Below, one piece after another: positions 8,473 to 19,817 of a stretch of 64,000 nt of DNA; the first letter of the stretch is position 1; every line of letters begins with the position of its first letter. The notes beneath the pieces were generated by a model, which did no database searches, was not told where the DNA came from, and worked only from the letters and a program-made list of their open reading frames with translations. Source of the DNA: FEN-1219 sp963728995 (GTDB lineage: Bacteria; Pseudomonadota; Gammaproteobacteria; Steroidobacterales; Rariloculaceae); NCBI GenBank assembly GCA_963728995.1, contig CAVSMD010000004.1, positions 744,001-808,000 of the forward strand. The letters are read 5' to 3'. The translations under genes and the position numbers were made by a program.

Positions 8473-9470
8473 CTCGACGAGCCGCATCGCCGTCCTCGGT
8501 GCCGGCTCCTGGGGCACGGCGCTCGCCATACAGTTCGCACGCGCCGGCCACCCCGCCGTGCTGTGGGGCCACGACCCGCCGGCCGTCGAGACGATGGCCC
8601 GCGACCGCCGCAACGAGCGCTATCTGCCGGGCGCCTCGTTTCCCGACCTGCTCGAGCTCACCGTCGATCTCGAGGTCGCCGTAACCGGCGCCGACGACGT
8701 GCTCGTGGCCATTCCGAGCCAGGGCTTGCGCGCCCTGTTCACGGCGCTGGCCGTATTGCCGGTGCGCCGCCTCGCCTGGGCCACGAAGGGCTTCGAGGCC
8801 GACACCGGGCTGTTGCCGCATCAGATCGCGGGCCAACTGCTGCCGGCGAGCGTGCCGACGGCAGTGCTGTCGGGTCCGACGTTCGCCCGCGAGGTCGGCG
8901 CCGGTCTGCCGACCGCGATGACGATCGCCTCGATCGATCAGGACTACGCGCAGCGGCTCGCCGAAAGGATCAGCACCGACACGTTTCGCGCCTACACGTC
9001 GACCGACATCGTCGGCGTCGAGGTCGGCGGCGCAACGAAGAACGTCTACGCGATCGGCGCCGGCATCTGCGACGGCCTCGGTTTCGGGGCGAACACGCGT
9101 ATCGCCCTGATCGCGCGCAGTCTCGCCGAGATGACGCGGCTCGGCTTCGCGCTCGGCGGCCGCAAGGAAACCTTCATGGGGCTCGCCGGCATGGGCGATC
9201 TGGTCCTGACCTGCACCGACGATCAATCGCGCAATCGACGATTCGGGCTCGCGCTGGCGCGCGGCGCCACGGCGACGCAGGCGCTGCGCGACATCGGCCA
9301 GGTCGTCGAAGGCTACAACGCGGCGCGCGCCGTGCAGCGCGTGGCCGCACGCTTGAACGTCGCCGATGCCGATCGCCGAGCAGCTCGCCGACGTCCTGCA
9401 CGAGGGCGCCGACGCACGCACCGCGGTCGTGACGTTGATGCGCCGGCCGATCAGCCCGGAGCTGATCTGA
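8468..9470 (+). CDS. gpsA: glycerol-3-phosphate dehydrogenase [NAD(P)+] (frame broken)
   Basis: About 333 residues. Rossmann motif RIAVLGAGSWGTALA at the N-terminus, catalytic Lys region GGATKNVYAIGAGICDGL, and FMGLAGMGDLVLTC. Supplies sn-glycerol-3-phosphate for phospholipid synthesis. No ATG, GTG or TTG lies in frame just before the Rossmann motif; the nearest possibility is an ATT at 8468 overlapping the secB stop, so the real start may be hidden by a sequence error. Near 9361 one extra base shifts the frame; beyond it the C-terminus reads PMPIAEQLADVLHEGADA and ends SPELI at 9470. Confidence 0.88.
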
Positions 9471-9940
9471 GCGTCCGCGCTGCCGGCAAATCCCGATCTG
9501 CCGCCAGGCCTCGTAAACCGTGACCGCGGCGGCATTCGACAGATTCAGGCTGCGATTGCCGGGGCGCATCGGGATCTTGAGGCGCGCGTCGGGCGCGATC
9601 GTGTCGAGCACCTCGGCCGGCAGGCCGCTCGTCTCGGGGCCGAACAGGAAGGCGTCGCCGCCCGCGAACGTCACGTCGTACACGCAGCGCCGCGCCCGCG
9701 TGGTCAAGGCGAACAGCCGCGCCGGCGCGACGGCATGCGAGACAGGCCGCGAGATCCGGCGTGCTCGCGGACGCACGCCATCTCGTGATAATCGAGGCCG
9801 GCCCGACGGACGCGCGCGTCGTCGATCGCGAACCCGAGCGGGTGGACCAGATGCAGCGTCGCGCCGGCATTCGCGCACAGCCGGATCAGGTTGCCGGTGT
9901 TCGGCGGGATCTCCGGCTCGAACAGGATGACGTGGAACAT
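9451..9940 (-). CDS. trmL: tRNA 2'-O-methyltransferase TrmL (frame broken)
   Basis: SPOUT-class methyltransferase for the wobble nucleotide of some leucine tRNAs. The ATG at 9940 gives MFHVILFEPEIPPNTGNLIR, a classic TrmL N-terminus, followed by LVHPLGF and LDYHEM; the C-terminal knot region has LFGPETSGLP, IPMRPGNRSLNLSNAAAV and YEAWRQIG. Two breaks, near 9757 and 9736, separate these parts. The exact end is uncertain; a stop at 9451 fits if one further indel is assumed, giving a small tail-to-tail overlap with gpsA. Confidence 0.85.
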
Positions 9941-9998
9941 CGCCGGGAGAATAGCGGATAATCGCCGCGATGATTCGCGCCCGCCCCTGCAACGCTCG

Positions 9999-10955
9999 AT
10001 GAGCCGCCTATCGCTCGACTTCTGCGGTTTGAAGCTCAGCTCGCCCGTCGTGCTGCTCTCGGGCTGCGTCGGTTTCGGCGAGGAGTACACGCGGATCGAA
10101 GGGTTCTCGAACGCCGCCGTCGGCGCGATCGTGCTCAAGGGCACCACGCTCGCGCCGCGGCTCGGCAATCCCGCGCACCGCGTCTGGGAAACGCCCGCAC
10201 GGCATGTTGAACGCGATCGGCCTGCAGAACCCCGGCGTCGATCACGTCGTGCGCGAGATTCTGCCGGCGCTCGACTTCAATGAGACACGCTTCATCGCGA
10301 ACGTCTGCGGCTCGACGATCGAGGAGTACGCCGAGGTGACGCGGCGCTTCGACGATTCGCCGATCGACGCGATGGAGATCAACATCTCCTGCCCGAACGT
10401 CAAGGAAGGCGGCGTCGCGTTCGGCAACTATCCCGACATGTCCGCGCGCGTCGTCGCGGCCTGCCGCAAGGTCACCCGCAAGCCGCTGATCACGAAGCTC
10501 TCCCCGAATCAAACCGACATCCGCGGCCAATGCTCGCGCCTGCATCGACGCGGGCACCGACGCGTTCGCGGCGATCAACACGCTGATGGGCATGGCGATC
10601 GACGTCGAAACGCGCCAGCCGATCATCGGCAACATCCAAGGCGGCCTGTCCGGCCCGGCGATCCGGCCGATCGCCTTGCTGAAGGTGCACCAGGTGTATC
10701 AGGAGTGCCGCGAGCGCGGCATTCCGATCATCGGCCAGGGCGGCATCGAGACGGCGAACGACGCGCTCGAGTTCGTGCTCGCCGGCGCCACGACGGTGGG
10801 TCTCGGCACGGCGCTATTCTACGATCCGCTGGCGCCGCTGAAGGTGAACGCCGGCGCTCGAAGAGTATTTGCGCCGGCATCGGTTCGCCTCGATCACGGA
10901 TCTCGTCGGCGGCATCGATCCGGCCAAGGCGCTGAACCAGGCGGCCAGCGGCTAG
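9999..10955 (+). CDS. pyrD: dihydroorotate dehydrogenase, class 1B type (frame broken)
   Basis: About 317 residues. Reads MSRLSLDFCGLKLSSPVVLL, LKGTTLAPRLGNPAHRVWETPAG, MLNAIGLQNPGVD, then the catalytic loop EINISCPNVKEGGVAFG with an active-site Cys, ITKLSPNQTDI, IGNIQGGLSGPAI and IIGQGGIETANDALEF. Cys plus KEGGVAFG points to the soluble class 1B enzymes that pair with PyrK, unlike the membrane class 2 enzyme usual in gammaproteobacteria. No pyrK is visible here. Breaks near 10201, 10533 and 10857. Divergent from trmL. Confidence 0.87.
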
Positions 10956-10983
10956 CGCGAAAACGGGCGAGGAAATCGCGACG

Positions 10984-11778
10984 TTGAGCATTCACCCGAC
11001 CGCCATCGTCAGCGAGCGCGCCAAGATCGACGCCGACTGCGCGAGATCGGCGCCGTTCTGCGTGATCGACGGCGAGGTGGAGATCGGCGCCGAGACCGTC
11101 GTCGAATCGCACGTTCGGATCGGCAGCCGCTACGGGCGAGTCGACGATCGGGCCGCGCAATCACATTCAATCCGGTGCCGTGCTCGGCGGTCCAGCTCAG
11201 GACCTGGGTTACCGGACTGGCGCCTACACGGCGCTGGCGATCGGCTCGGACAACCGAATCGGCGAGTTCGCGACGATCCATTTGGGCACGGCCAAGGGTG
11301 GCGGCGTGACCCGGATCGGCAATCACTGCTTCATCATGGCGTACGCGCACATCGCACACGATTGCCAGATCGCCGATCAGGTCGATCATGGTGAACAGCG
11401 CGCAAGTCGGCGGCCACGTGATCATCGAGCATCACGCCGTCGTCGGCGGCTGCTGCACCGTCAGTCAGATGAATCGCGTGGGCGCGTATGCGTTCATGGC
11501 GGTCGGCGCCATGGCGAACAAGGACATCCTGCCGTACACGATCGTGGAGGGCCACTGGGCCACGCCGCGGGCGACGAATCGCGTGGGCCTGAAGCGCGCG
11601 GGCTTCGACGCGGCGGAGCGACGCAACATCGACAACGCAATCCGCATCCTGCTCCAGCGCTCGCTGACGATCGACGAGGCCATCGGCCGAATCGAGAGCG
11701 ACTGCGAGCCGAGCCCGCAGATCGCACATCTGCTCGAGTTTCGTGCGCACGTCCGAGCGAGGGATCGCGCGCGGGTGA
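10984..11778 (+). CDS. lpxA: UDP-N-acetylglucosamine acyltransferase LpxA (frame broken)
   Basis: First step of lipid A synthesis. A TTG start at 10984 is chosen because GAGGAAAT lies just upstream and the reading MSIHPTAIVSERAKIDADC is the typical N-terminus. Left-handed beta-helix hexapeptides follow, with GPAQDLGYR, FATIHLGTAKGGG, NHCFIMAYAHIAHDC, the DILPYTIVEGH region and a helical C-terminus RVGLKRAGF. Several single-base breaks, the clearest near 11388 and 11751. The repaired C-terminus ends in a TGA at 11776-11778 that overlaps the GTG of the next gene. Confidence 0.9.
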
Positions 11779-12718
11779 GCAAGCTGCGCACAGCCGTCGT
11801 CGGGGTGGGCTATCTCGGCCGGTTCCACGCCCAAAAGCACCGGGCGATCGACGACATCGAGCTCGTCGGCGTCTGCGACCGCGACGCCGAGCGCTGCCGG
11901 GCCGTCGCCGCCGAGGTCGGCACGCGCCGCCGTCACGGATCATCGCGAGCTGCTCGGCAGGGTCGATGCCGTGACGATCGCCGCCAGCACGTCCGAGCAC
12001 TTCGCGCTCGCGCGGTTCTTCCTCGAGAACGGCGTGCACGTGCTCGTCGAGAAGCCGATGACGCGCACGAGCCGCGAGGCGGCGGAGCTGACGGCGCTCG
12101 CCGAGGCGCGCGGCTTGAAGCTCCAGGTCGGTCACGTCGAGCGGTTCAATCCGGCGTTGCTTTCGGCGCGCCAGACGCTGACCACGGTGCAGGTTCATCG
12201 AGTGCCATCGGCTCGCGCCGTTCAAGGGTCGCGGCGCCGACGTGAACGTGATCCTCGATCTCATGATCCACGATCTCGACGTGATCCTGTCGCTCGTCGC
12301 CGCGCCGCCGCGTCGCGTGTCGGCCGTGGGCGTGCCGGTGCTGACCGAAGACGTGGACATCGCGAACGCGCGAATCGAGTTCACGAATGGCGCCGTCGCG
12401 AACGTCACCGCGTCGCGCGTCTCGACGAGCGCGCAGCGGCGCATCCGCGTGTTCCAGCCGAATCAGTACATGTCGATCGACTTCGGGAGCGGCGAGGTTC
12501 GGCGCGTCACGAAGGTCGGCGAGTGGCGCGAGGGCACGGTGCCCCTGCAGGAAGAAACCTGGAATCTCGAGAAGGGCGACGCGCTGCTGGCCGAGACGAA
12601 AGCGTTCGTCGCGTCGGTCACGCAAGACACGCCTTGCGAGGTCTCCGGCGCCGACGGCCTCGCCGCTCTGCAGCTGGCGGAGACGATCAGTGCGGAAATC
12701 GCGCGCTGGCGGCCGACG

Positions 12719-14127
<1,409 letters not shown>

Positions 14128-14128
<1 letters not shown>

Positions 14129-15183
14129 CAGTGGCGCCCTCCGTTGGCGACCGGCAATCGCAGCTGAAACACCGTTCGGCCGGGCTGGCTCTCGAACTCG
14201 ATCAGCCCGCCGTTGCGGCTAACGAGGTCCTGGGCGATCGTCAGCCCGAGACCGGTACCCGTCGATCGGCCCGTGACGAGCGGATAGAAAATCGTGTCCT
14301 TGAGCTCGTCGGGGATGCCCGGGCCGTTGTCTTCGACCTCGGCGGAAAGCACCAGCCGATATCGTTCCCCGGCAAGCGTCGACGTTCGTCAGCGCGCGTG
14401 TTCGGAAGATCAACCGGCCACGGTCGCCGAGCGCTTGCATGGCGTTGCGAGCGATGTTCAGGAACGCTTGGATCATCTGGTTGCGGTCGACCGTGATCGG
14501 ACGGGAGGCTCGGGTCGTAGTCGCGCACGAGCTCGACGCTCGAAGGCTTCTCGGCTTCGATCAGCTGCGCGACATGCTCCGTGATTCGATGGAGGTTCAG
14601 CTCCTCAGGGCGCGGCGCTCCGCCGGCGCGCAGGATGCCGTCGACGAGTGCGGCAAGCCGGTCGGCCTCCTCGATGATGACGCGCGTGTAGGCCTTCTGG
14701 TCCGCATCGGGCAACTGGCGCTCGAGCAGCTGGGCCGCGCCGCGGAGTCCGCCGAGCGGATTCTTCACCTCGTGCGCTAGCTGGCGAATGATTCGCCGCG
14801 ACAGCTGCTGCTGGGAGACCAGCGCGGCTTCGCGGCGTAGCTTGCGGTCGCGCTCGGTGTCGAGCAGCTCGAGCAGCAGCGAGCGTTCTCCTTCGATCGG
14901 CGCCGCGCGGCAATCGAGCACGAGCTGGCGCTCACCGACGCGCGCCGCGAGCTCCCGCAAGCTGAACGTGAGACCGCTCGCGAGCGCCCGGTGGCAGAGG
15001 GCCGACGAGCTCCGCTGCCGGATGCACGAGCTCGCTCAACGGCCGGCCCGTCACGCGGCGTGCGCTGACGCCAAACAGGCTTTCGGCCGCGGCGTTGAGA
15101 TAGGTGACGGCGAGCGTCTCGTCGAGCACGACGACGGCCGTCGTCAGACCCTGAAGAATCGTATCCGGCGATGGCGAGCGGCG
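14128..15183 (-). CDS. ntrB: nitrogen regulation sensor kinase NtrB (frame broken, start unresolved)
   Basis: PAS domain (ILQGLTTAVVVLDETLAVTYL, AESLFGVSARRV), DHp domain with the phospho-accepting His in RQLAHEVKNPLGGLRGAAQLL, then the ATPase domain (N-box MIQAFLNIARNAMQAL, EVEDNGPGIPDELKDTIFYP, GTGLGLTIAQDLV). Phosphorylates NtrC under nitrogen limitation, controlled by PII. At least three frame breaks. No clear start codon lies before the PAS domain and the frame runs on from the DUF4124 gene, so the given 5' end is approximate; a missing stop or start through an indel is likely. Confidence 0.88.
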
Positions 15184-15215
15184 CGGACGGCGCGCGGCCC
15201 CGAGCGCCGCGGCGG

Positions 15216-15793
15216 CTACTTCCCGCTGGTCGCCTGCTGCCGCCGGGCGGCGACGCGAGTTCGGATTCTGCACGCTGGTCTGCTGCACGATGAAGTTGCG
15301 CGTCGGCGACCGAGCGACCACTTCCGCTCCGCGGCGTCGATCACGACGACCTGGAGCGTGTGCGCGCCGCGAAAGACGTCCGGCAGCGTGAGCTGCATAT
15401 TCGTCGTGTTCAGGTTCCGGCGCTCGCCATCGAGCGCCAGATCGATTCGCTGCCCGAGCTGCAAAGGCGGATCGAGCTGAACCCGCACGTTCAGCATCGC
15501 GCCGATGTTCCACAGCGTCTCCTGCTCCGACGGGCTCGCGATCTCGATCGTGCGGTAGGGCTGGGCGGCGACACCCTGGCTGGGTCGCGACGCGGCCGCC
15601 GCCGCGCGCTGGTGCTTGCGGCCGCGCCGGCGCGCCAAAGCCTTGGGCGCCGCTCAGCTCGACCTGACGCGCGCCCGGGCACCGGGCGGTCCGAGAAGTG
15701 CACCTGGCCGTCGCTGTCCACCCATGTCCAAGCGGGCGTGCCGCTCGCCGCGGTAAACCATAATGCGGACAGTAGGATCAGCCACTTACGCAT
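15216..15793 (-). CDS. DUF4124 domain protein (frame broken)
   Basis: Signal peptide (MRKWLILLSALWFTAASG) then TPAWTWVDSDGQVHFSDRPVPG, the standard DUF4124 start. A second region with TIEIASPSEQETLWNIGAML and RNLNTTNMQLTLPDVFRGAHTLQVVVID looks like an immunoglobulin-like beta fold. Breaks near 15677 and 15320. Such a gene commonly lies between glnA and ntrB in related gammaproteobacteria; its role is unknown. The end is placed at the first stop in the longest frame and is uncertain. Confidence 0.78.
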
Positions 15794-15902
15794 GCTCCAA
15801 GCTTAGCGCCAAGCGGGCTGCTCTGCCACACGGCGGGCGGGATTCTGAGAACCCCGCCACGCCGTGATTTGACAGAACGGACTGCGGCTCGTCCCAAGTC
15901 GA

Positions 15903-17317
15903 TCAGAGGCTGTAGTACAGCTCGAACTCGACGGGATGCGGAGTCATCGCGAGCCGGGTGATCTCCTGCTCCTTCAGTCCGATGTACGCATCGATGGTCG
16001 AGTCGCTGAGCACGCCGCCGACCGTCAGGAAGGCGCGGTCCTTGTCGAGCGCCTCCAGCGACTGCTGCAACGAGTACGAAACCGTCGGAATCTCCTTCTC
16101 CTCCTCGGGCGGCAGGTCGTAGAGGTCCTTGTCCTGCGGACCGCCCGGGTTGATCTTGTTCGGCGATGCCGTCGAGGCCGGCCATGAGCATGGCCGTGAA
16201 GCCGAGGTACGGGTTGGCCGTGCTGTCGGGGAATCGCACTTCGATGCGCCGCGCCTTCGGACTCTGCACGTACGGAACCCGGATCGACGCCGAGCGATTG
16301 CGCGCGGAATAGGCGAGCAGCGTCGGCGCCTCGAAGCCTTTGACGAGCCGCTTGTAGCTGTTGGTCGAGGCGTTCGTGAACGCGTTGATCGCGTGGGCGT
16401 GCTTCATGATGCCGCCGATGTAGTAGAGCGCCATCTGCGACAGGCCGCCGTACAAGTCGCCCGTGAAAAGGTTCTTGCCGCCCTTGGCGAGCGACTGGTG
16501 CACGTGCATGCCGCTGCCGTTGTCGCCGACGAGCGGCTTCGGCATGAACGTGGCCGTCTTGCCGTAGCTGTGCGCGACGTTCTGAATGACGTACTTCAGC
16601 GTCATCACGTCGTCGGCCTTCTTCACGAGCGAGCCGAACTTCACGCCGATCTCGCACTGGCCGGCCGTGGCGACCTCGTGGTGGTGCACCTCGACGACGA
16701 GGCCCATCTCCTCGAGCGCTAGGCACATCGCCGAGCGGATGTCCTGCAGCGAGTCGACGGGCGGGACCGGGAAATAGCCGCCCTTGATGCCCGGACGGTG
16801 ACCCAGGTTGCCTTCGTCCAGCTGCTTGCCGCTCTGCCAAGCGCCTTCGTACGAGTCGATCGAGTAGAAGGCGCCCTGCATCTGGGAGGCCCAGCGCACG
16901 TCGTCGAAGATGAAGAACTCGTTCTCGGGGCCGAAGAACGCCTCATCGGCGACGCCGGTCGAGCGCATGTAGGCCTCGGCGCGCTTCGCCGCGGAGCGCG
17001 GATCGCGCTCGTACCCTTGCATCGTCGAGGGCTCGATCGACGTCGCAGCGGACGTTCATGCGTGGGCTCTTCCATGAACGCGTCGATGACCGCCGTGGCG
17101 GACTCGGGCATCAGGATCATGTCCGATTCGTTGATACCCTTCCAACCGGCGATCGACGAGCCGTCGAACATCTTGCCGTCCTCGAAGCATGCTCGCATCG
17201 ACGGTGTGGGAGGGGACGGTGACATGCTGTTCTTTGCCACGCGTATCCGTGAAGCCGCAGGTCAACGAACTTGATGCCTTTTTCCTTCATGAGCTTCAAA
17301 ACATCGGCAGGCGACAT
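15903..17317 (-). CDS. glnA: type I glutamine synthetase (frame broken)
   Basis: About 469 residues once five extra bases are removed (near 17260, 17188, 17062, 17042 and 16158). Start MSPADVLKLMKEKGIKFVDLR; metal and substrate motifs in FFGPENEFFIFDDV, EVHHHEVATAGQCEIG, FMPKPLVGDNGSGMHVHQSL, KRLVKGFEAP and NRSASIR; the C-terminus is FELYYSL. The Tyr in KDLYDLPPEE is the site adenylylated in GSI-beta enzymes, so GlnE-type control is expected. Transcribed from a sigma-54 promoter with NtrC sites (see 17414-17540). Confidence 0.95.
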
Positions 17318-17413
17318 TTGCGGTGTTCCTCCGTTAGGTGTCGTTCGTTAGTCGTGGCTGCCGGTGCCGTACAACGTCGCGCGCGGCAGTTGCCCTTTGT
17401 TGAGTGTGAAAAT

Positions 17414-17430
17414 GTGCATTTCCTGTGCCA
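17414..17430 (-). promoter_or_regulatory. sigma-54 promoter of glnA
   Basis: On the minus strand the sequence reads TGGCACAGGAAATGCA, matching the sigma-54 consensus TGGCAC-N5-TTGCA with one change (T to A in the -12 box) and exact GG-to-GC spacing. It lies about 97 bases before the glnA start, so the transcript would have a leader of some 85 bases. Together with the upstream NtrC-like sites this gives a nitrogen-regulated promoter. Confidence 0.75.
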
Positions 17431-17491
17431 CGGGCTAGGCACTGTAACCATCTGTTTTTGTTAGGAGTCGGCAGGTGCTTGGATATTCTTG

Positions 17492-17508
17492 TGCGCTACT
17501 ATGGTGCA
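17492..17508. promoter_or_regulatory. NtrC binding site, promoter-proximal
   Basis: TGCGCTACTATGGTGCA matches the NtrC consensus TGCACCA-N3-TGGTGCA with a perfect right half-site and two changes in the left one. It lies about 75 bases upstream of the sigma-54 promoter, a normal enhancer distance. Confidence 0.7.
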
Positions 17509-17523
17509 ACGAGTGTAGCAGAG

Positions 17524-17540
17524 CGCACTGAGACAGTGCG
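17524..17540. promoter_or_regulatory. NtrC binding site, promoter-distal
   Basis: CGCACTG-AGA-CAGTGCG is a perfect 7-3-7 inverted repeat of NtrC type. Its start is 32 bases from the first site, three helical turns, the same spacing as the paired enhancer sites of the enteric glnA promoter. The rest of 17319-17683 holds no gene I can see; the plus-strand promoter of glyS must lie in its right half. Confidence 0.65.
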
Positions 17541-17683
17541 ATAGCACAAGTTCTGCGCGGTCGTTTCAGAGGGGACGACGGAGGGCCGTGGCGCCTGTTT
17601 CAGTAGCCACGCTCCATGCTGTCGTCCGCGAAGGCACCGCTATACTGGCGCGCTTTGTTGGATCGGGGCCGCTTGGAGCTGGC

Positions 17684-19252
17684 ATGGACACCATGGAGAA
17701 AATCGTCTCGCTCTGCAAACGGCGGGGCTTCATCTTTCCGTCGAGCGAGATCTACGGCGGTCTGAATGGCTGCTGGGACTACGGTCCGCTCGGCGTGGAG
17801 CTGAAGCGCAACGTCAAGCAGGCCTGGTGGACGACATGATCGCGCACCACGACGAGACTGCGATTGCGCGTGGCGCCCCTCGAGCTTACGCCATGGTCGG
17901 CCTCGACAGCTCGCTGCTGATGAACCCGAAAGTGTGGGAGGCCAGCGGCCACGTCGGCGGGTTCAGCGACCCGATGGTGGACGATCGCGAAACGCGGGCG
18001 CGCTACCGCGCCGATCAGCTCGCGGTCTTTGGTCTCGAGCTCGTGGCCGCGCGACGGCGAGGTGGACAGATACGACGAGGTGCTGTTCGCCGCGCCCGGC
18101 GAGGTCGGCAAGACCGACGACAAGGAGCTATTCGAGCCGCACCGCAAGCGCATCGCGGCCGTGCAGAAGAACAATCCGGGCAAACAAGTGCGAGCGGCCG
18201 GGGTGCCGAACGCGTTGCAAGACGACGGGCTCCGCGCGAAGGTCGTCGCGCCCGGCGCAACGGCGCCCGGGCACGCTGACGGCGCCGCGCGCGTTCAACC
18301 TGATGTTCAAGACTCACGTCGGCGCGCTCGAGGACAACTCGAGCGTGACGTACCTGCGGCCGGAAACCGCCCAGGGCATCTTCGTGAACTTCAAGAACGT
18401 CTGCGACACGGCGCGCGTACGCGTGCCGTTTGGGATAGGGCAGATCGGCAAGGCCTTTCGTAACGAGATCAATCCGCGCAATTTCACGTTCCGCAGTCGC
18501 GAATTCGAGCAAATGGAGATCGAGTTCTTCTGCCGGGCCGAGCGACTCCGCCGCAGTGGTACGAGTACTGGCGTGAACGGCGCTACGCGTGGTACATCGG
18601 CCTCGGCATCAGGTCGGCGAATCTGCATCTGCGCGAGCACGACAAGACGGAGCTCGCTCACTATGCGGCGGGCTGCGCGGACGTCGAGTACGATTTCCCG
18701 TTCGGCCGCAGCGAGCTCGAGGGGATCGCAAATCGTACGGACTTCGATCTTCGCCAGCACATGGAGATGAGCGGGAAGGATCTGCGTTATTTCGACGACC
18801 AGGAGACGAACGAGGATGCACGACGCTATCTGCCGCACGTCATCGAGCCCTCGGCAGGGGCCGACCGTGGCGACCCTCGCCTTTCTGTGCGACGCCTACC
18901 ACGAGGACGAGGTCGGGGGCGAGCTACGGACCGTGCTGAAGCTGCATCCGCGACTCGCACCGATCAAGGTCGGCCGTGTTCCCGCTCGTCAAGAAGGACG
19001 GCATGCCGGAGAAGGCGCTCGCGATCTACGCGATCCCTGAAGCGGCACTTCAACGTCTATTACGACGAGAAGGGCGCTATCGGCCGGCGGTATCGCCGGC
19101 AGGACGAGGCGGGCACGCCGTTCTGCATCACGGTCGATGGCGATACGCTGACGGGCGGCAGCGTCACGGTCCGGGAGCGCGATAGCTGCGAGCAGACACG
19201 CGTCGGGGTACAGGAACTCACGTCGTTCCTCAGCGAGCGCATCGGCGCCTAG
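17684..19252 (+). CDS. glyS: glycyl-tRNA synthetase, single-chain alpha2 type (frame broken)
   Basis: About 520 residues. Reads MDTMEKIVSLCKRRGFIFPS, EIYGGLNGCWDYGPLGVELK, VTYLRPETAQGIFVNFKN (class II motif 2 region), PFGIGQIGKAFRNEINPRNF, SREFEQMEIEFFC, YDFPFGRSELEGIANRTDFDL and a C-terminal anticodon-binding domain (FNVYYDEKGAIGRRYRRQDE, GTPFCITVD). This is the eukaryote/archaea-like alpha2 enzyme, not the GlyQ+GlyS pair common in gammaproteobacteria, yet it sits beside gmhB and plsC where glyQS usually is. About seven breaks between 17833 and 19040, at least one of them a deletion. Confidence 0.93.
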
Positions 19253-19256
19253 TCGC

Positions 19257-19817
19257 GTGGTTGAGCGGCCGGCACGGCTCGTGATCCTGGACCGCGACGG
19301 GGTCGTGAACGAGGACTCCGCCGGACTACATCAAGTCAGTGGCGGAGTGGTTGCCGATCAAGGGCAGCCTGGAAGCGATCGCCGCGCTGACTCGCGCAGG
19401 CTTCCGTGTGGCGGTGGTCACGAACCAGTCGGGCGTCGCGCGCCGTTTGTTCGACGAGGCCACGCTGGCAGCCATCCATGCGCACATGCAGCGCCGCCGT
19501 CCGCGCTGCCGGCGGCGAGCTCGCGGGCGTGTACTACTGCCCCCATCTGCCCGGCGCGGGCTGCGACTGCCGCAAGCCGCAACCGGGATTGTTCCGGGCG
19601 CTCGAGCGGGATCTCGGCCTGTCGGTGCGCGGAGTGCCGTATCGTCGGAGACAAGCTCAGCGATATCGATGCGGCGGAGGCCGCGGGCGCTCGTCCGATG
19701 CTCGTGCGGACAGGCAAAGGCACGGGCCTCGAGGCCGCGGCGGCGGCTCGGGGTGTGCCCGTATTCGATGACTTGCGCGCCGCGAGCCGCAGTATTCTCG
19801 ACGCAACCGGAGCGTGA
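19257..19817 (+). CDS. gmhB: D-glycero-D-manno-heptose 1,7-bisphosphate phosphatase (frame broken)
   Basis: About 185 residues. GTG start at 19257. HAD-superfamily motifs: LVILDRDGVVNEDS (nucleophile Asp), AVVTNQSGVARRLF, and the zinc-binding Cys cluster YYCPHLPGAGCDCRKPQPGLF, then IVGDKLSDIDAAEAAGA. Removes the C7 phosphate during ADP-heptose synthesis for LPS inner core. Breaks near 19322, 19497 and 19642. Its stop overlaps the plsC start. Confidence 0.9.
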   Translation: MVERPARLVILDRDGVVNEDSAGLHQVSGGVVADQGQPGSDRRADSRRLPCGGGHEPVGRRAPFVRRGHAGSHPCAHAAPPSALPAASSRACTTAPICPARAATAASRNRDCSGRSSGISACRCAECRIVGDKLSDIDAAEAAGARPMLVRTGKGTGLEAAAAARGVPVFDDLRAASRSILDATGA

